From Gammaproteobacteria bacterium (GTDB lineage Bacteria > Pseudomonadota > Gammaproteobacteria > HK1): a stretch of 10,213 bases of DNA. Shown here piece after piece: positions 1 through 7,170 of this stretch. Under the pieces are notes generated by a model. It had not been told where the DNA came from. It saw only the letters and a program-made list of their open reading frames with translations, and did not search any database. The stretch covers positions 1 through 10,213 of the forward strand of contig JAJECB010000134.1 of the NCBI GenBank assembly GCA_022822245.1, given 5' to 3'. The translations under genes were made by a program, and so were the position numbers. Each line of letters begins with the position of its first letter. The stretch's first letter is position 1.

Positions 1-178
1 GGGTGCGGCACCGGCACCGGCGACACGCTCGCACCCGGAGTTTCGCTCGCGGACGTGTGGCGGAGGCGCCGGCGGCACGCTCGGCTCCGGGGCGCGTGTT
101 AGGCTTTCGCAAGACCCGTCACGAAAGCGGCACGCGCGGCACGCGGAGGTGCCGGTGCGGGGCCGCGGGACACGTTCG
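1..178. other. Upstream region of glcD without a recognisable gene
   Basis: This GC-rich stretch shows no reading frame that resembles a known protein in any frame. It presumably carries the glcD promoter, but I cannot assign clear -35/-10 boxes or a regulator operator. A good Shine-Dalgarno-like GGAGG lies at 145-149. It would suit a GTG at 155 (in frame with glcD) better than the ATG at 179, so the region 149-178 may be translated as a short N-terminal extension of GlcD. The left part may belong to the end or promoter of a neighbour outside the window. Confidence 0.5.
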
Positions 179-1678
179 ATGGCCACTGCCGCTGCCCTTG
201 TCCACGACGACCGGACGCGCGCCCGTCGCCGTGAAGAGCTCGCTTCCGAGCTCCTGACCTTCCTCCCCCGCGAATCGGTGCTCACCGAGCCCGAGGACCT
301 CCGGCCCTTCGAGTGCGACGGGCTCACCGTCTACCGTCGCCTGCCGATGATCGCGGTGCTCCCCGACCGGGTGGAGGACGTGCAGCGCATCGTGCGGGTG
401 GCGGCGGCGCAGGGGGTGCCGGTGGTCGCCCGGGGCGCCGGCACCGGCCTCTCCGGCGGCGCCCTCCCCCTCCAGGACGGGCTGCTCCTCAGCCTCGCGA
501 AGTTCAACCGGATCCTCGAGCTCGACCCCGAGCGCCGTCTCGCCCGAGTGGAGCCGGGGGTGCGCAACCTCGCGATCTCCGAGGCGGCGGACCCGCACGG
601 GCTCTACTACGCGCCGGATCCGTCCTCGCAGATCGCGTGCTCCATCGGCGGGAACGTTGCCGAGAACTCGGGGGGGCTGCACTGCCTCAAGTACGGACTC
701 ACCGTCCACAACGTCCTCGAGGTCAAGGTGGTCGATATCGAGGGAAGGCTTCTCACCCTGGGGGGCGAGACCCTCGACGCCCCCGGCTATGACCTCCTCG
801 CCCTCATCACCGGGTCGGAGGGGATGCTCGGGGTCATCGTGGAGGTGACCGTGCGGCTCCTCCCGAAGCAGGAGGCGGCGCGGGTCGTGCTCGCCGCCTT
901 CGACGACCTCGGGAGCGCGGGGGACGCGGTGGCCGCGGTCATGGCGAGCGGGGTCATTCCGGCCGGCCTCGAGATGATGGACAGTCCCGCGATCCGCGCC
1001 GCGGAGGACTTCGCCCATTGCGGCTACCCCACCGACGCGGCGGCCATCCTGCTCTGCGAGGTCGACGGAACCCAAGCCGAGACCGACGCCCAGGTCGAGG
1101 AGATCCGGGCGGTCCTCGAGCGTTCCGGGGCGAGCGAGCTTCGGGTCGCGAACGACGAGACCGAGCGGGCCCGGTTCTGGCTCGGCCGCAAGTCCGCGTT
1201 CCCCGCCGTCGGGCGCATCTCGCCCGACTACTACTGCATCGACGGCACGATCCCCCGCAAGCGCCTCGCGGAGGTCCTGCAGCGCATGCGCCAGCTCTCC
1301 GCCGAGTACGGGCTCGACGTCGCCAACGTGTTCCACGCCGGCGACGGGAACCTGCACCCCCTCATCCTCTTCGACGCGAACCGGCCGGGGGAGATCGAGC
1401 GCACCGAGGAGTTCGGGGGGCGGATCCTCGAGATCTGCATCGAGGTAGGCGGCACGGTGACCGGCGAGCACGGGGTCGGGGTCGAGAAGCTGAACCAGAT
1501 GTGCGTCCAGTTCCCGGCCCACGAGCTGGAGCAGTTCCACGCGATCAAGCGCGCGTGGGACCCGGAGGGGCTCCTCAATCCCGGCAAGGCGGTGCCGACC
1601 CTCCAGCGCTGCGCGGAGTTCGGGGCGATGCACGTGCATCGCGGCAACCTGCCGTTTCCCGAGATCGAACGCTTCTGA
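179..1678 (+). CDS. glcD: Glycolate oxidase, FAD-linked subunit GlcD
   Basis: Catalytic flavoprotein subunit of glycolate oxidase, which oxidises glycolate (and often D-lactate) to the 2-oxoacid and passes electrons through GlcF to the respiratory chain. The N-terminal half is an FAD-binding PCMH fold: the loop RGAGTGLSGG at residues 85-94 and PDPSSQIACSIGGN at 146-159 are the family signatures. The C-terminal FAD-oxidase domain carries HAGDGN (H386) and GEHG (H431), the conserved active-site histidines of this family. The ATG at 179 gives 499 residues, the same length as E. coli GlcD. It also places the ECDG motif at residue 45, as in E. coli, so I prefer it to GTG 149 or GTG 155, although the best Shine-Dalgarno (145-149) favours 155. 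The C-terminus (RCAEFGAMHVH and following) is nearly identical to E. coli GlcD. First gene of a glcDEF set; intact. Confidence 0.96.
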   Translation: MATAAALVHDDRTRARRREELASELLTFLPRESVLTEPEDLRPFECDGLTVYRRLPMIAVLPDRVEDVQRIVRVAAAQGVPVVARGAGTGLSGGALPLQDGLLLSLAKFNRILELDPERRLARVEPGVRNLAISEAADPHGLYYAPDPSSQIACSIGGNVAENSGGLHCLKYGLTVHNVLEVKVVDIEGRLLTLGGETLDAPGYDLLALITGSEGMLGVIVEVTVRLLPKQEAARVVLAAFDDLGSAGDAVAAVMASGVIPAGLEMMDSPAIRAAEDFAHCGYPTDAAAILLCEVDGTQAETDAQVEEIRAVLERSGASELRVANDETERARFWLGRKSAFPAVGRISPDYYCIDGTIPRKRLAEVLQRMRQLSAEYGLDVANVFHAGDGNLHPLILFDANRPGEIERTEEFGGRILEICIEVGGTVTGEHGVGVEKLNQMCVQFPAHELEQFHAIKRAWDPEGLLNPGKAVPTLQRCAEFGAMHVHRGNLPFPEIERF

Positions 1679-1859
1679 TGCGGCTCGCCGTCGACGCGCC
1701 CCCTCGACCCTCGACGATGCAATCTACCGGCCGCGCGGTCACGACCCTGGCGTGTCGGGTGAAGGCGGTTGCCGCCAGGACCCTCCCGCCGCGGTCACGT
1801 CCGCGCCCCGCGCGGCCCGACCGGCGAGGGCCGCTCCCCGCTCCGCCGAGGCGAACGAG
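1679..1859 (+). other. glcD-glcE intergenic region with small inverted repeats
   Basis: This 181-base spacer is unusually long for a gap inside a glcDEF operon. A reading frame continuous with glcE runs back through it to 1752, but its 36 residues are Ala/Pro/Arg-rich and have no counterpart in GlcE, so I read it as noncoding. It contains a tight inverted repeat (GGCGG at 1764-1768, loop TTG, CCGCC at 1772-1776). It also has a longer alternative pairing (CCTGGCG 1746-1752 with CGCCAGG 1773-1779) that shares the same right arm. There is no T-run, so it is not a classical terminator. Confidence 0.4.
1848..1851 (+). promoter_or_regulatory. Shine-Dalgarno GAGG that fixes the glcE start
   Basis: GAGG lies 8 bases before the GTG at 1860. 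It is what selects this GTG over the upstream GTG at 1752, together with the match in protein length to E. coli GlcE. Confidence 0.6.
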
Positions 1860-2912
1860 GTGAGTGACCGGACCGAAGCGATCCGCGACCGGGTCCGCGC
1901 CGCGTTCGAGTCCGGCACGCCGCTCGCCATCGAGGGAGGGGGGAGCAAGCGCTTCTACGGCCGGACGCCGGCCGGAGAAACCCTGAAGGTCGCCGGGCAC
2001 CGCGGCATCGTGAACCACGAGCCGAGCGAGCTCGTGCTCACCGTGCGGTCGGGGACGCCGGTCGGCGAAGCGCAGGCCGCTCTCGCCGAGCACGGCCAGT
2101 GGCTCCCCTTCGACCCCCCGCGCCACGACGAATCCTCGACCATCGGCGGGGTGGTCGCGTGCGCGCTCAACGGCCCCGCCCGCCCCTGGACCGGCGCGGT
2201 GCGCGACTTCGTGCTCGGCACCCGAATCGTCAACGGCCGGGGCGACGTGCTCTCGTTCGGCGGCGAGGTCATGAAGAACGTCGCGGGCTACGACGTGTCG
2301 CGGCTCATGGCGGGGGCTCTCGGAACCCTCGGGGTGCTGCTCGAAGTCTCGTTCAAGCTGCTCCCGCTTCCGGCCGTCGAACGGACGCGGGTCCTGGAGC
2401 TCGCCGCCGGCGAGGCGATCCGCCGCCTCGCCGAATGGGCGCGGTCGCCGCTCCCGATCCTCGGCGCCTGTCACGACGGCGAACGGCTGCACCTTCGTCT
2501 CGCGGGGGCGGAGGCGGCGGTCGCGGAGGCGGCGGAGCGGATCGGCGGCGAACCGGGCGACGGGGCCCTCTGGGCGGACCTCCGCGACCACCGGCTCGCC
2601 TTCTTCGCGGAGGACGGCCCACCCCTCTGGCGGCTCTCCGTTCCCGCCCACGTGCCTCCCCTCGAACTTCCGGACCCGGTGCTCACCGACTGGGGCGGCG
2701 CCCAGCGGTGGCTGCGAAGCGACGCGCCGGAGCCGGTCGTACGGTCCGCCGCCGCCGCCGCCGGCGGACACGCGGCCTGCTTTCGGGGAGGAGACCGCGA
2801 ACGCCCGTTCCATTCCCTCGACGAGGGGATCGCCCTGCTGCATGCGCGGCTCAAGGCCGCGTTCGACCCCGGCCGGATCCTGAACCGGGACCGCCTGTAC
2901 GCCGACCTCTGA
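1860..2912 (+). CDS. glcE: Glycolate oxidase, FAD-binding subunit GlcE
   Basis: Second flavin-type subunit of glycolate oxidase; it is a shortened relative of GlcD and is needed with GlcD and GlcF for activity. The N-terminal FAD-binding PCMH domain shows IEGGGSKRF near residue 20, HRGIVNHEPSELVLTVRSGTP, RDFVLGTRIVNGRGD and the hallmark FGGEVMKNVAGYD. The C-terminal part keeps the DWGGAQRWL and AGGHAACFRGGD segments seen in GlcE, and ends with FDPGRILNRDRLYADL. The chosen start is GTG at 1860, preceded by GAGG at 1848-1851; this gives 350 residues, the E. coli GlcE length. An in-frame GTG at 1752 would add 36 low-complexity residues without homology and is rejected. Intact; 57 bases separate it from glcF, so the two are very likely cotranscribed. 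Confidence 0.95.
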   Translation: MSDRTEAIRDRVRAAFESGTPLAIEGGGSKRFYGRTPAGETLKVAGHRGIVNHEPSELVLTVRSGTPVGEAQAALAEHGQWLPFDPPRHDESSTIGGVVACALNGPARPWTGAVRDFVLGTRIVNGRGDVLSFGGEVMKNVAGYDVSRLMAGALGTLGVLLEVSFKLLPLPAVERTRVLELAAGEAIRRLAEWARSPLPILGACHDGERLHLRLAGAEAAVAEAAERIGGEPGDGALWADLRDHRLAFFAEDGPPLWRLSVPAHVPPLELPDPVLTDWGGAQRWLRSDAPEPVVRSAAAAAGGHAACFRGGDRERPFHSLDEGIALLHARLKAAFDPGRILNRDRLYADL

Positions 2913-2969
2913 CGCCGGGCCGATCCCGGAACCCGACCGAACCGCTCACATCCGGACCGCGCCGCCGCC

Positions 2970-4217
2970 ATGCAGACATCGATACCCGCGAGCATCCTCG
3001 CGACCCCGAAGGGACAGGAGGCCGAAGGGATCCTCAGAAAGTGCGTGCACTGCGGGTTCTGCAACGCGACCTGCCCCACCTACCAGCTCCTCGGGAACGA
3101 GCTGGACGGCCCGCGGGGACGCATCTACCTCATGAAGGAGGTCCTGGAGGGAAATCGGCCGACCCACCGGACCCTCACCCACCTCGACCGCTGCCTCACC
3201 TGTCGGGCCTGCGAGACGACCTGTCCGTCGGGGGTGGAGTACGGCCGGCTCGTCGACATCGGGCGCGAGCTCGCGGAGAAGGAGGTGCGCCGTCCCTGGA
3301 CCGAACGGCTCGTGCGCTTCGCGATCCGCAAGGGGTTCGTCCGCCCGATGCTCGTGCGTCTCGCGCTCCTCGCCGGCCGGCTGCTCCGTCCCCTCCTCCC
3401 CTCCGGGCTCCGGCGCATGGTCCCGCCCGCGCGGCGAGCCGGGCGCCGCCCGGCCGGCCGGCATCGCCGGCGCATGCTGGTGCTCTCGGGCTGCGTCCAG
3501 CGGGCCGCCGAGCCGCGCATCAACGCGGCCGCGGCGCGGGTCTTCGACCGGCTCGGGATCAGCCTCGTCCGCGCCCGCGGGGAAGGCTGCTGCGGCGCGA
3601 TCGACCATCACCTCAGCGCTTCGGGCCGGGCCCTCGCCCGCATGCGCCGCAACGTCGACGCGTGGTGGCCGTTCATCGAGAGCGGCGCGGAAGCGCTCCT
3701 CGTCACCGCGAGCGGCTGCGGCGCGGTGGTCCGGGAATACGGACACCTCCTCCGGGACGACCCCGCCTACGCGGAGAAGGCGGCGCGCGTCTCGTCGCTC
3801 GCGCGCGACCCGGGCGAGGCGGTCGCGGAGGCACTCGCGGCCGACGAGATGGCGCTTGACCGGCTCGGGCTCGACGGCCGCCGGCCCCGGGTCGCGTTCC
3901 ATGCTCCGTGCACCCTGAGCCACGGGCTCCGGGCCGCGGGCGCGGTGGAAGGAGTGCTCGACCGGTGCGGGTTCGAGCGGGTTCCGGTCGCGGACGCGCA
4001 CCTTTGCTGCGGGTCGGCGGGGACCTACTCGATGCTGGAACCCGCGCTCTCGAAGCGTCTCCTCGAGCGCAAGGTGGAGGCGCTCGAGCGCGGCGGGCCG
4101 GAGGTCATCGCGACCGCGAACATCGGGTGCCTGCTGCACCTTCGCCGGCGCGCACACCCGCCCGTCGTCCACTGGATCGAGCTGCTGGACCCCGCCGCCT
4201 CCCGAACCCGCCCCTGA
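2970..4217 (+). CDS. glcF: Glycolate oxidase, iron-sulfur subunit GlcF
   Basis: Iron-sulfur subunit that carries electrons from the GlcD/GlcE flavins toward the membrane quinone pool. It has two [4Fe-4S] ferredoxin-type motifs: C25-x2-C28-x2-C31-x3-C35 (CVHCGFCNATCP) and C75-x2-C78-x2-C81-x3-C85 (CLTCRACETTCP). Two CCG domains follow, one with LSGCVQ and GEGCCGAIDHH, the other with HAPCTLSH and HLCCGSAGTYS, as in the GlcF/LutA/HdrB group. The 415 residues compare with 407 in E. coli; the extra length is in the Arg-rich linker around residues 120-165. The start MQTSIPASI matches the family N-terminus (MQTQL in E. coli). No strong Shine-Dalgarno precedes it, so translation may depend on readthrough from glcE. 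Intact. Confidence 0.96.
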   Translation: MQTSIPASILATPKGQEAEGILRKCVHCGFCNATCPTYQLLGNELDGPRGRIYLMKEVLEGNRPTHRTLTHLDRCLTCRACETTCPSGVEYGRLVDIGRELAEKEVRRPWTERLVRFAIRKGFVRPMLVRLALLAGRLLRPLLPSGLRRMVPPARRAGRRPAGRHRRRMLVLSGCVQRAAEPRINAAAARVFDRLGISLVRARGEGCCGAIDHHLSASGRALARMRRNVDAWWPFIESGAEALLVTASGCGAVVREYGHLLRDDPAYAEKAARVSSLARDPGEAVAEALAADEMALDRLGLDGRRPRVAFHAPCTLSHGLRAAGAVEGVLDRCGFERVPVADAHLCCGSAGTYSMLEPALSKRLLERKVEALERGGPEVIATANIGCLLHLRRRAHPPVVHWIELLDPAASRTRP

Positions 4218-4240
4218 ACCGGGCCGGCGCGCGCCGAACC

Positions 4241-4260
4241 GCGACCAACCGCGACCAACC
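4241..4260 (+). repeat. Two-copy tandem repeat of a 10-mer
   Basis: The unit GCGACCAACC occurs twice back to back in the 94-base gap between glcF and the exonuclease-CBS gene, with partial copies on both sides (CGAACC before, GCG after). It could be a binding site or simple slippage; nothing else supports a function. Confidence 0.5.
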
Positions 4261-4311
4261 GCGCGGGCACCCCGGCGAGAGGCGCCACGACCGAGCCCGA
4301 CGGAGCCATCC

Positions 4312-6423
4312 ATGCCTGGCGCGCACCGTCCTCCGAGCCACACCGCGCTGGCGGCCCTTCCGGCGGTCGCGCTCGACCTGGAGACGACCGGCCTCGACGT
4401 CGCGAACGACCGGATCGTCCAGGTGGGCGCGGTCGAGATGCACGGGCCCTCGGTTCGGAGCACGCCCCGCATCGACACCCACGTCGACCCCGGGGTTCCC
4501 ATCCCCGCCGCCTCCACCCGCATCCACGGGCTGACCGATTCCGACGTCGCGGGAGCGCCGCGGTTCGCGGAGGTCATCGACTCGCTCCGGGAAGCCCTCG
4601 AGGGCCGCGTCGTCATCGGCCAGCACATCCGCTTCGACACCGCCGTGCTTCGTCACGAGGCGGCGCGCGCCGGCGTGCCCTGGCATGACCCGCCGGTCCT
4701 CGACGTCGCGCACCTTGCCGGCGCGCTGGATCGGGGGATGGTCGATCTCGGGCTCGAATCCCTCGCGGACCGGTTCGGCGTCCGCATCGAGGAACGCCAC
4801 GATGCGCTCGGCGATGCGCTCGCCGCGGCCGGGATCTTCTCCGCGCTCGTCCCGCGCCTGCGGGACGCGGACGTACGGACCCTCGGCGAGGCCAAGGCGT
4901 TCGCCGCGCGCTGCACCGACCTCGTCCACCGCGAATTCGAGGCGGGGTGGCACGCCGTGCCCGGGGGCGCGCCGGATGCGCCCCCCGCGCCGACGCTCGC
5001 CCGCATCGACTCGTACCTGTACCTCCGCCGGCTCGACGAAGTGATGTCCGCGCCCGTGCAGTCGATCCGCCTGGACGGAGCCCTGCGCGAGGCCGGCCGC
5101 ATGATGGCCGAGCATCGCATCGGCGCGCTCCTCGTCGTCGGCGACGATCCGCGGCCGGCCGGAATCGTGACCGAACGCGACCTCCTCCGGGCCGCGATCG
5201 ATCCGTCCATCGACCCGGACGCGGCAACCGTGGCATCGGTGATGAGCGCGCCGGTGCGGTCGCTGCGCGGCGACGAGATGCTCTATCGGGCGCTCGGCCG
5301 GATGGACCGTCTCGGGGTGCGGCACCTGTGTGTCGCGGACGCCGCGGGGGCGCCGATCGGCATGATCTCGCAGCGCGATCTGCTGCACCACCGCGCGCGA
5401 GCGGCCGCCGAGCTCGGCGATGCGGTCGCGTGCGCGGACGACGGGGCGGGGCTCGCCGCCGCGCACAGCCGGCTCGCCGAGGTCGCGAGCGGCCTGGTAT
5501 CGGACGGGCTGACCGCCGACGCCGCGGCGCGGATCATTTCGAGCGAGATCCGGGCGCTGACGGGACGGGCGGCGGAGATCGCGGCGGCCGGGCTCGAGCG
5601 CGAGGGGCTCGGCCCCGCGCCGGCCCCGTGGTGCGTGCTCGTGCTCGGATCGGGGGGGCGCGGGGAGAGCCTGCTGTCCGCCGACCAGGACAACGCCCTC
5701 GTGCACGACGGCTCGGAAGACGACGACGGCTGGTTCGCGGCGCTCGGCGCGCGACTCGCGGACCTCCTCGACGAGGCGGGGGTGCGGCGCTGCAGCGGCG
5801 GGGTTATGGCGTCGAACCCGGAGTGGCGCGGTACCGTTCCCGCGTGGCGCGAGCGGGTCGCCGGCTGGCTGCGGCGCTCGCGGCCGGACGACCTCCTCCA
5901 CGTTGACATCTTCTACGATCTCCTCCCGGTCGCGGGCACGCTCGAACTCGGCCGGGCGCTCCACTCGGCGGCGGTCGAGGAAGCGCGGGCGTCACCGGCG
6001 TTTCTCGCGCTGCTCGCCGAGTCCGTCGCCGGCATGTCGCTCCCCATCAACGTGCTGGGGCGGCTGCGCGCCCACGACGGGCGGGTCGATCTCAAGCTCG
6101 GCGGCCTGCTTCCGCTCGTCGGCATCGCGCGCACCCTGGCCTTGGCCGTCGGCTCCGTGGCGCGTTCGACGCCCGAACGCATCCAGGACGCCGCCGTGGC
6201 GGGGCGCGTCTCCCCGTCCGACGCCGCGACCCTGGTCCGAATCCACCGATCGTTGCTGACCCACGTCCTCGGCCAGCAGCTCGAGGATCTCGCCGCCGGG
6301 GTGCCGCCGAGCGGACGCATCGCGGTGGAAAGGCTCGAACGCTCCGAAGAACGGTCTCTCGTCCGGGATCTCCGCGCCCTCGACGACACCCTCAGGGTGC
6401 TTCGTCCGACCATCTCCCGGTAA
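4312..6423 (+). CDS. DEDDh exonuclease - CBS pair - DUF294 nucleotidyltransferase fusion protein
   Basis: A 703-residue multidomain cytoplasmic protein. Residues about 16-175 are a DnaQ-like 3'-5' exonuclease with all DEDDh residues visible: D22 and E24 in ALDLETTGLD, D109 in IGQHIRFDT, H163 and D168 in HDALGD. Residues about 244-298 and 308-362 are two CBS domains (VMSAPVQSI...GIVTERDLL and VMSAPVRSL...GMISQRDLL), which in other proteins bind adenine nucleotides. Residues about 388-530 are a DUF294/GlnD-type nucleotidyltransferase with GSGGRGE at 446-452 and the DQD acidic pair D458/D460. About 555-700 is the DUF294 C-terminal domain. The catalytic sets look complete, so both activities may be real; substrates are unknown. 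The start ATG has GGAG at 4302-4305, 6 bases upstream. It lies 94 bases after glcF and may share its transcript. In Pseudomonas, as I recall, separate exonuclease and CBS-DUF294 genes sit next to an acetate permease gene, which suggests a role in C2-acid metabolism; this is inference. Confidence 0.9.
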   Translation: MPGAHRPPSHTALAALPAVALDLETTGLDVANDRIVQVGAVEMHGPSVRSTPRIDTHVDPGVPIPAASTRIHGLTDSDVAGAPRFAEVIDSLREALEGRVVIGQHIRFDTAVLRHEAARAGVPWHDPPVLDVAHLAGALDRGMVDLGLESLADRFGVRIEERHDALGDALAAAGIFSALVPRLRDADVRTLGEAKAFAARCTDLVHREFEAGWHAVPGGAPDAPPAPTLARIDSYLYLRRLDEVMSAPVQSIRLDGALREAGRMMAEHRIGALLVVGDDPRPAGIVTERDLLRAAIDPSIDPDAATVASVMSAPVRSLRGDEMLYRALGRMDRLGVRHLCVADAAGAPIGMISQRDLLHHRARAAAELGDAVACADDGAGLAAAHSRLAEVASGLVSDGLTADAAARIISSEIRALTGRAAEIAAAGLEREGLGPAPAPWCVLVLGSGGRGESLLSADQDNALVHDGSEDDDGWFAALGARLADLLDEAGVRRCSGGVMASNPEWRGTVPAWRERVAGWLRRSRPDDLLHVDIFYDLLPVAGTLELGRALHSAAVEEARASPAFLALLAESVAGMSLPINVLGRLRAHDGRVDLKLGGLLPLVGIARTLALAVGSVARSTPERIQDAAVAGRVSPSDAATLVRIHRSLLTHVLGQQLEDLAAGVPPSGRIAVERLERSEERSLVRDLRALDDTLRVLRPTISR

Positions 6424-6505
6424 GTCCGCGCACCTCCGGGTCGGACCTCGCCACACTCGCACGCGTTGCCGAGGACCGGGGCGAGGCCGGCGGCCCACCC
6501 CGAAT
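6424..6505. other. Convergent junction, no gene seen
   Basis: This short stretch separates the end of the plus-strand fusion gene from the last recognisable part of the minus-strand AstE-like remnant. A loose inverted repeat (CCTCGCC near 6447 with GGCGAGG near 6481) could fold, but it has a long loop and no T-run, so I do not call a terminator. Confidence 0.4.
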
Positions 6506-6681
6506 TTCCGGCTCGTCCCCGTGGATCACCCCGTCGACCCGGAGGCAGGGTCCGTCCTTCGCCCCGTTGATGACGATGACCGGCACGCCAGGCGACGCCC
6601 CGCCATGGCCGTCACCTCGATGCGGCCGGTCGCGAGTTCGCCCAGAGCCGCCGTCGCCGTGCCGGCCGTGATCGCGCTCAG
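6506..6681 (-). pseudogene. N-terminal remnant of an AstE/AspA-family deacylase gene
   Basis: Reading right to left from 6681, one frame gives an N-terminus that includes ELATGRIEVTAMAG. From about 6598 the adjacent frame continues with PGVPVIVINGAKDGPC and then VDGVIHGDEPE. Adding one G to the GGGG run at 6598-6601 joins the two seamlessly. The HGDE motif corresponds to the first zinc-binding motif (H-x-x-E) of the succinylglutamate desuccinylase/aspartoacylase family, whose intact members have about 300 or more residues. Here only about 60 remain: after GDEPE the similarity ends, and the sequence runs into the convergent gene. No ATG or GTG starts the fragment in frame at its expected 5' end (a CTG sits at 6681, just past the stop of the VOC gene). 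It looks like a truncated, frame-shifted leftover of the last gene of the minus-strand operon. The family call rests on motif recognition by eye. Confidence 0.65.
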
Positions 6682-6682
6682 G

Positions 6683-7156
6683 TCAGATCCCCCGCACTTC
6701 CTGGTATTGCTTCAGCTCTTCCGTCGTGTACACCTGCATGAACTCGATCTCGATCCCGCCCGCGTCGTTGTCGAGGAACGCGACGAAGCCCTCCGGGTGG
6801 GGGTGGCTGCCGGCAACCTGGCAGGCCTTGCACATGCGAAGGCTGGCCCCGTTCGACCGGGCGTGCTCGAGAGCGGCGTCGATGTCGTCCACCGCGTAGC
6901 AGATGTGATGGAGGCCCTCGTGGCCGCGTTCGCGGATCCACTCCGAGAAGCGGCCATCCGCGTCCATCGACTCGCAGAGCTGGTACTCGATTCCCCCGAG
7001 CTCGAAGAGAGCGACCCGGGTGCGCGACATCGGATACTCGTGGACCACGGTATCCGGCGGGACCCCGAGAAACTGGGCGTAGGTCGCGAGGGCGGCCTTG
7101 GCGTCGCGCACGGCGAATGCCATGTGCTTGACGGACTTGACGTTCTCGGAAAGCAT
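6683..7156 (-). CDS. VOC (glyoxalase-fold) protein, methylmalonyl-CoA epimerase-like
   Basis: A 157-residue vicinal oxygen chelate metalloprotein with two beta-alpha-beta-beta-beta modules. The pattern matches methylmalonyl-CoA epimerase and related lyases: H11 in VKHMAFAVRD, Q59 in IEYQLCES, the HH pair at 83-84 in GLHHICYAVDDIDAAL, and E138 in GIEIEF, which would be the four metal ligands. Length is close to bacterial epimerases (about 135-150 residues). Unlike them, it carries a Cys/His-rich segment CKACQVAGSHPHP at 109-121. The ATG at 7156 has an excellent Shine-Dalgarno (AGGAGG, 5 bases away). The start lies 14 bases after the aminotransferase stop, so it is cotranscribed. With no mutase or propionyl-CoA genes nearby, epimerase activity is only one option; a dioxygenase or lyase acting on a product of the operon is equally possible. 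Confidence 0.85.
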   Translation of the reverse strand: MLSENVKSVKHMAFAVRDAKAALATYAQFLGVPPDTVVHEYPMSRTRVALFELGGIEYQLCESMDADGRFSEWIRERGHEGLHHICYAVDDIDAALEHARSNGASLRMCKACQVAGSHPHPEGFVAFLDNDAGGIEIEFMQVYTTEELKQYQEVRGI

Positions 7157-7161
7157 GAATT

Positions 7162-7167
7162 CCTCCT
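7162..7167 (-). promoter_or_regulatory. Strong Shine-Dalgarno of the VOC gene
   Basis: On the minus strand the sequence reads AGGAGG, 5 bases before the ATG at 7156, inside the 14-base gap after the aminotransferase stop. It is the strongest ribosome binding site in the window and suggests high expression of the small VOC protein. Confidence 0.8.
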
Positions 7168-7170
7168 CGT

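Noticed and set aside
119..1639. Long open frame on the minus strand opposite glcD (506 codons)
   Set aside because: Composition artefact of GC-rich coding sequence; its translation is rich in repeated Arg/Glu/Gly/Val without family motifs, while the plus strand encodes an unmistakable GlcD.
2099..3859. Plus-strand open frame across glcE and glcF (586 codons)
   Set aside because: It is Arg/Pro-rich, out of frame with two clear genes, and has no recognisable motif.
4225..4236. Perfect 12-base palindrome CGGCGCGCGCCG after glcF
   Set aside because: No loop and no T-run, so not a terminator; such G/C-only palindromes are expected often at this composition.
4105..5964. Long minus-strand open frame opposite the exonuclease-CBS gene (619 codons)
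   Set aside because: A shadow of the plus-strand gene, whose domains and catalytic residues are clear.
6440..6490. Possible bidirectional terminator between the convergent genes
   Set aside because: The only pairing seen is 7 bases with a long loop and no T tract on either strand.
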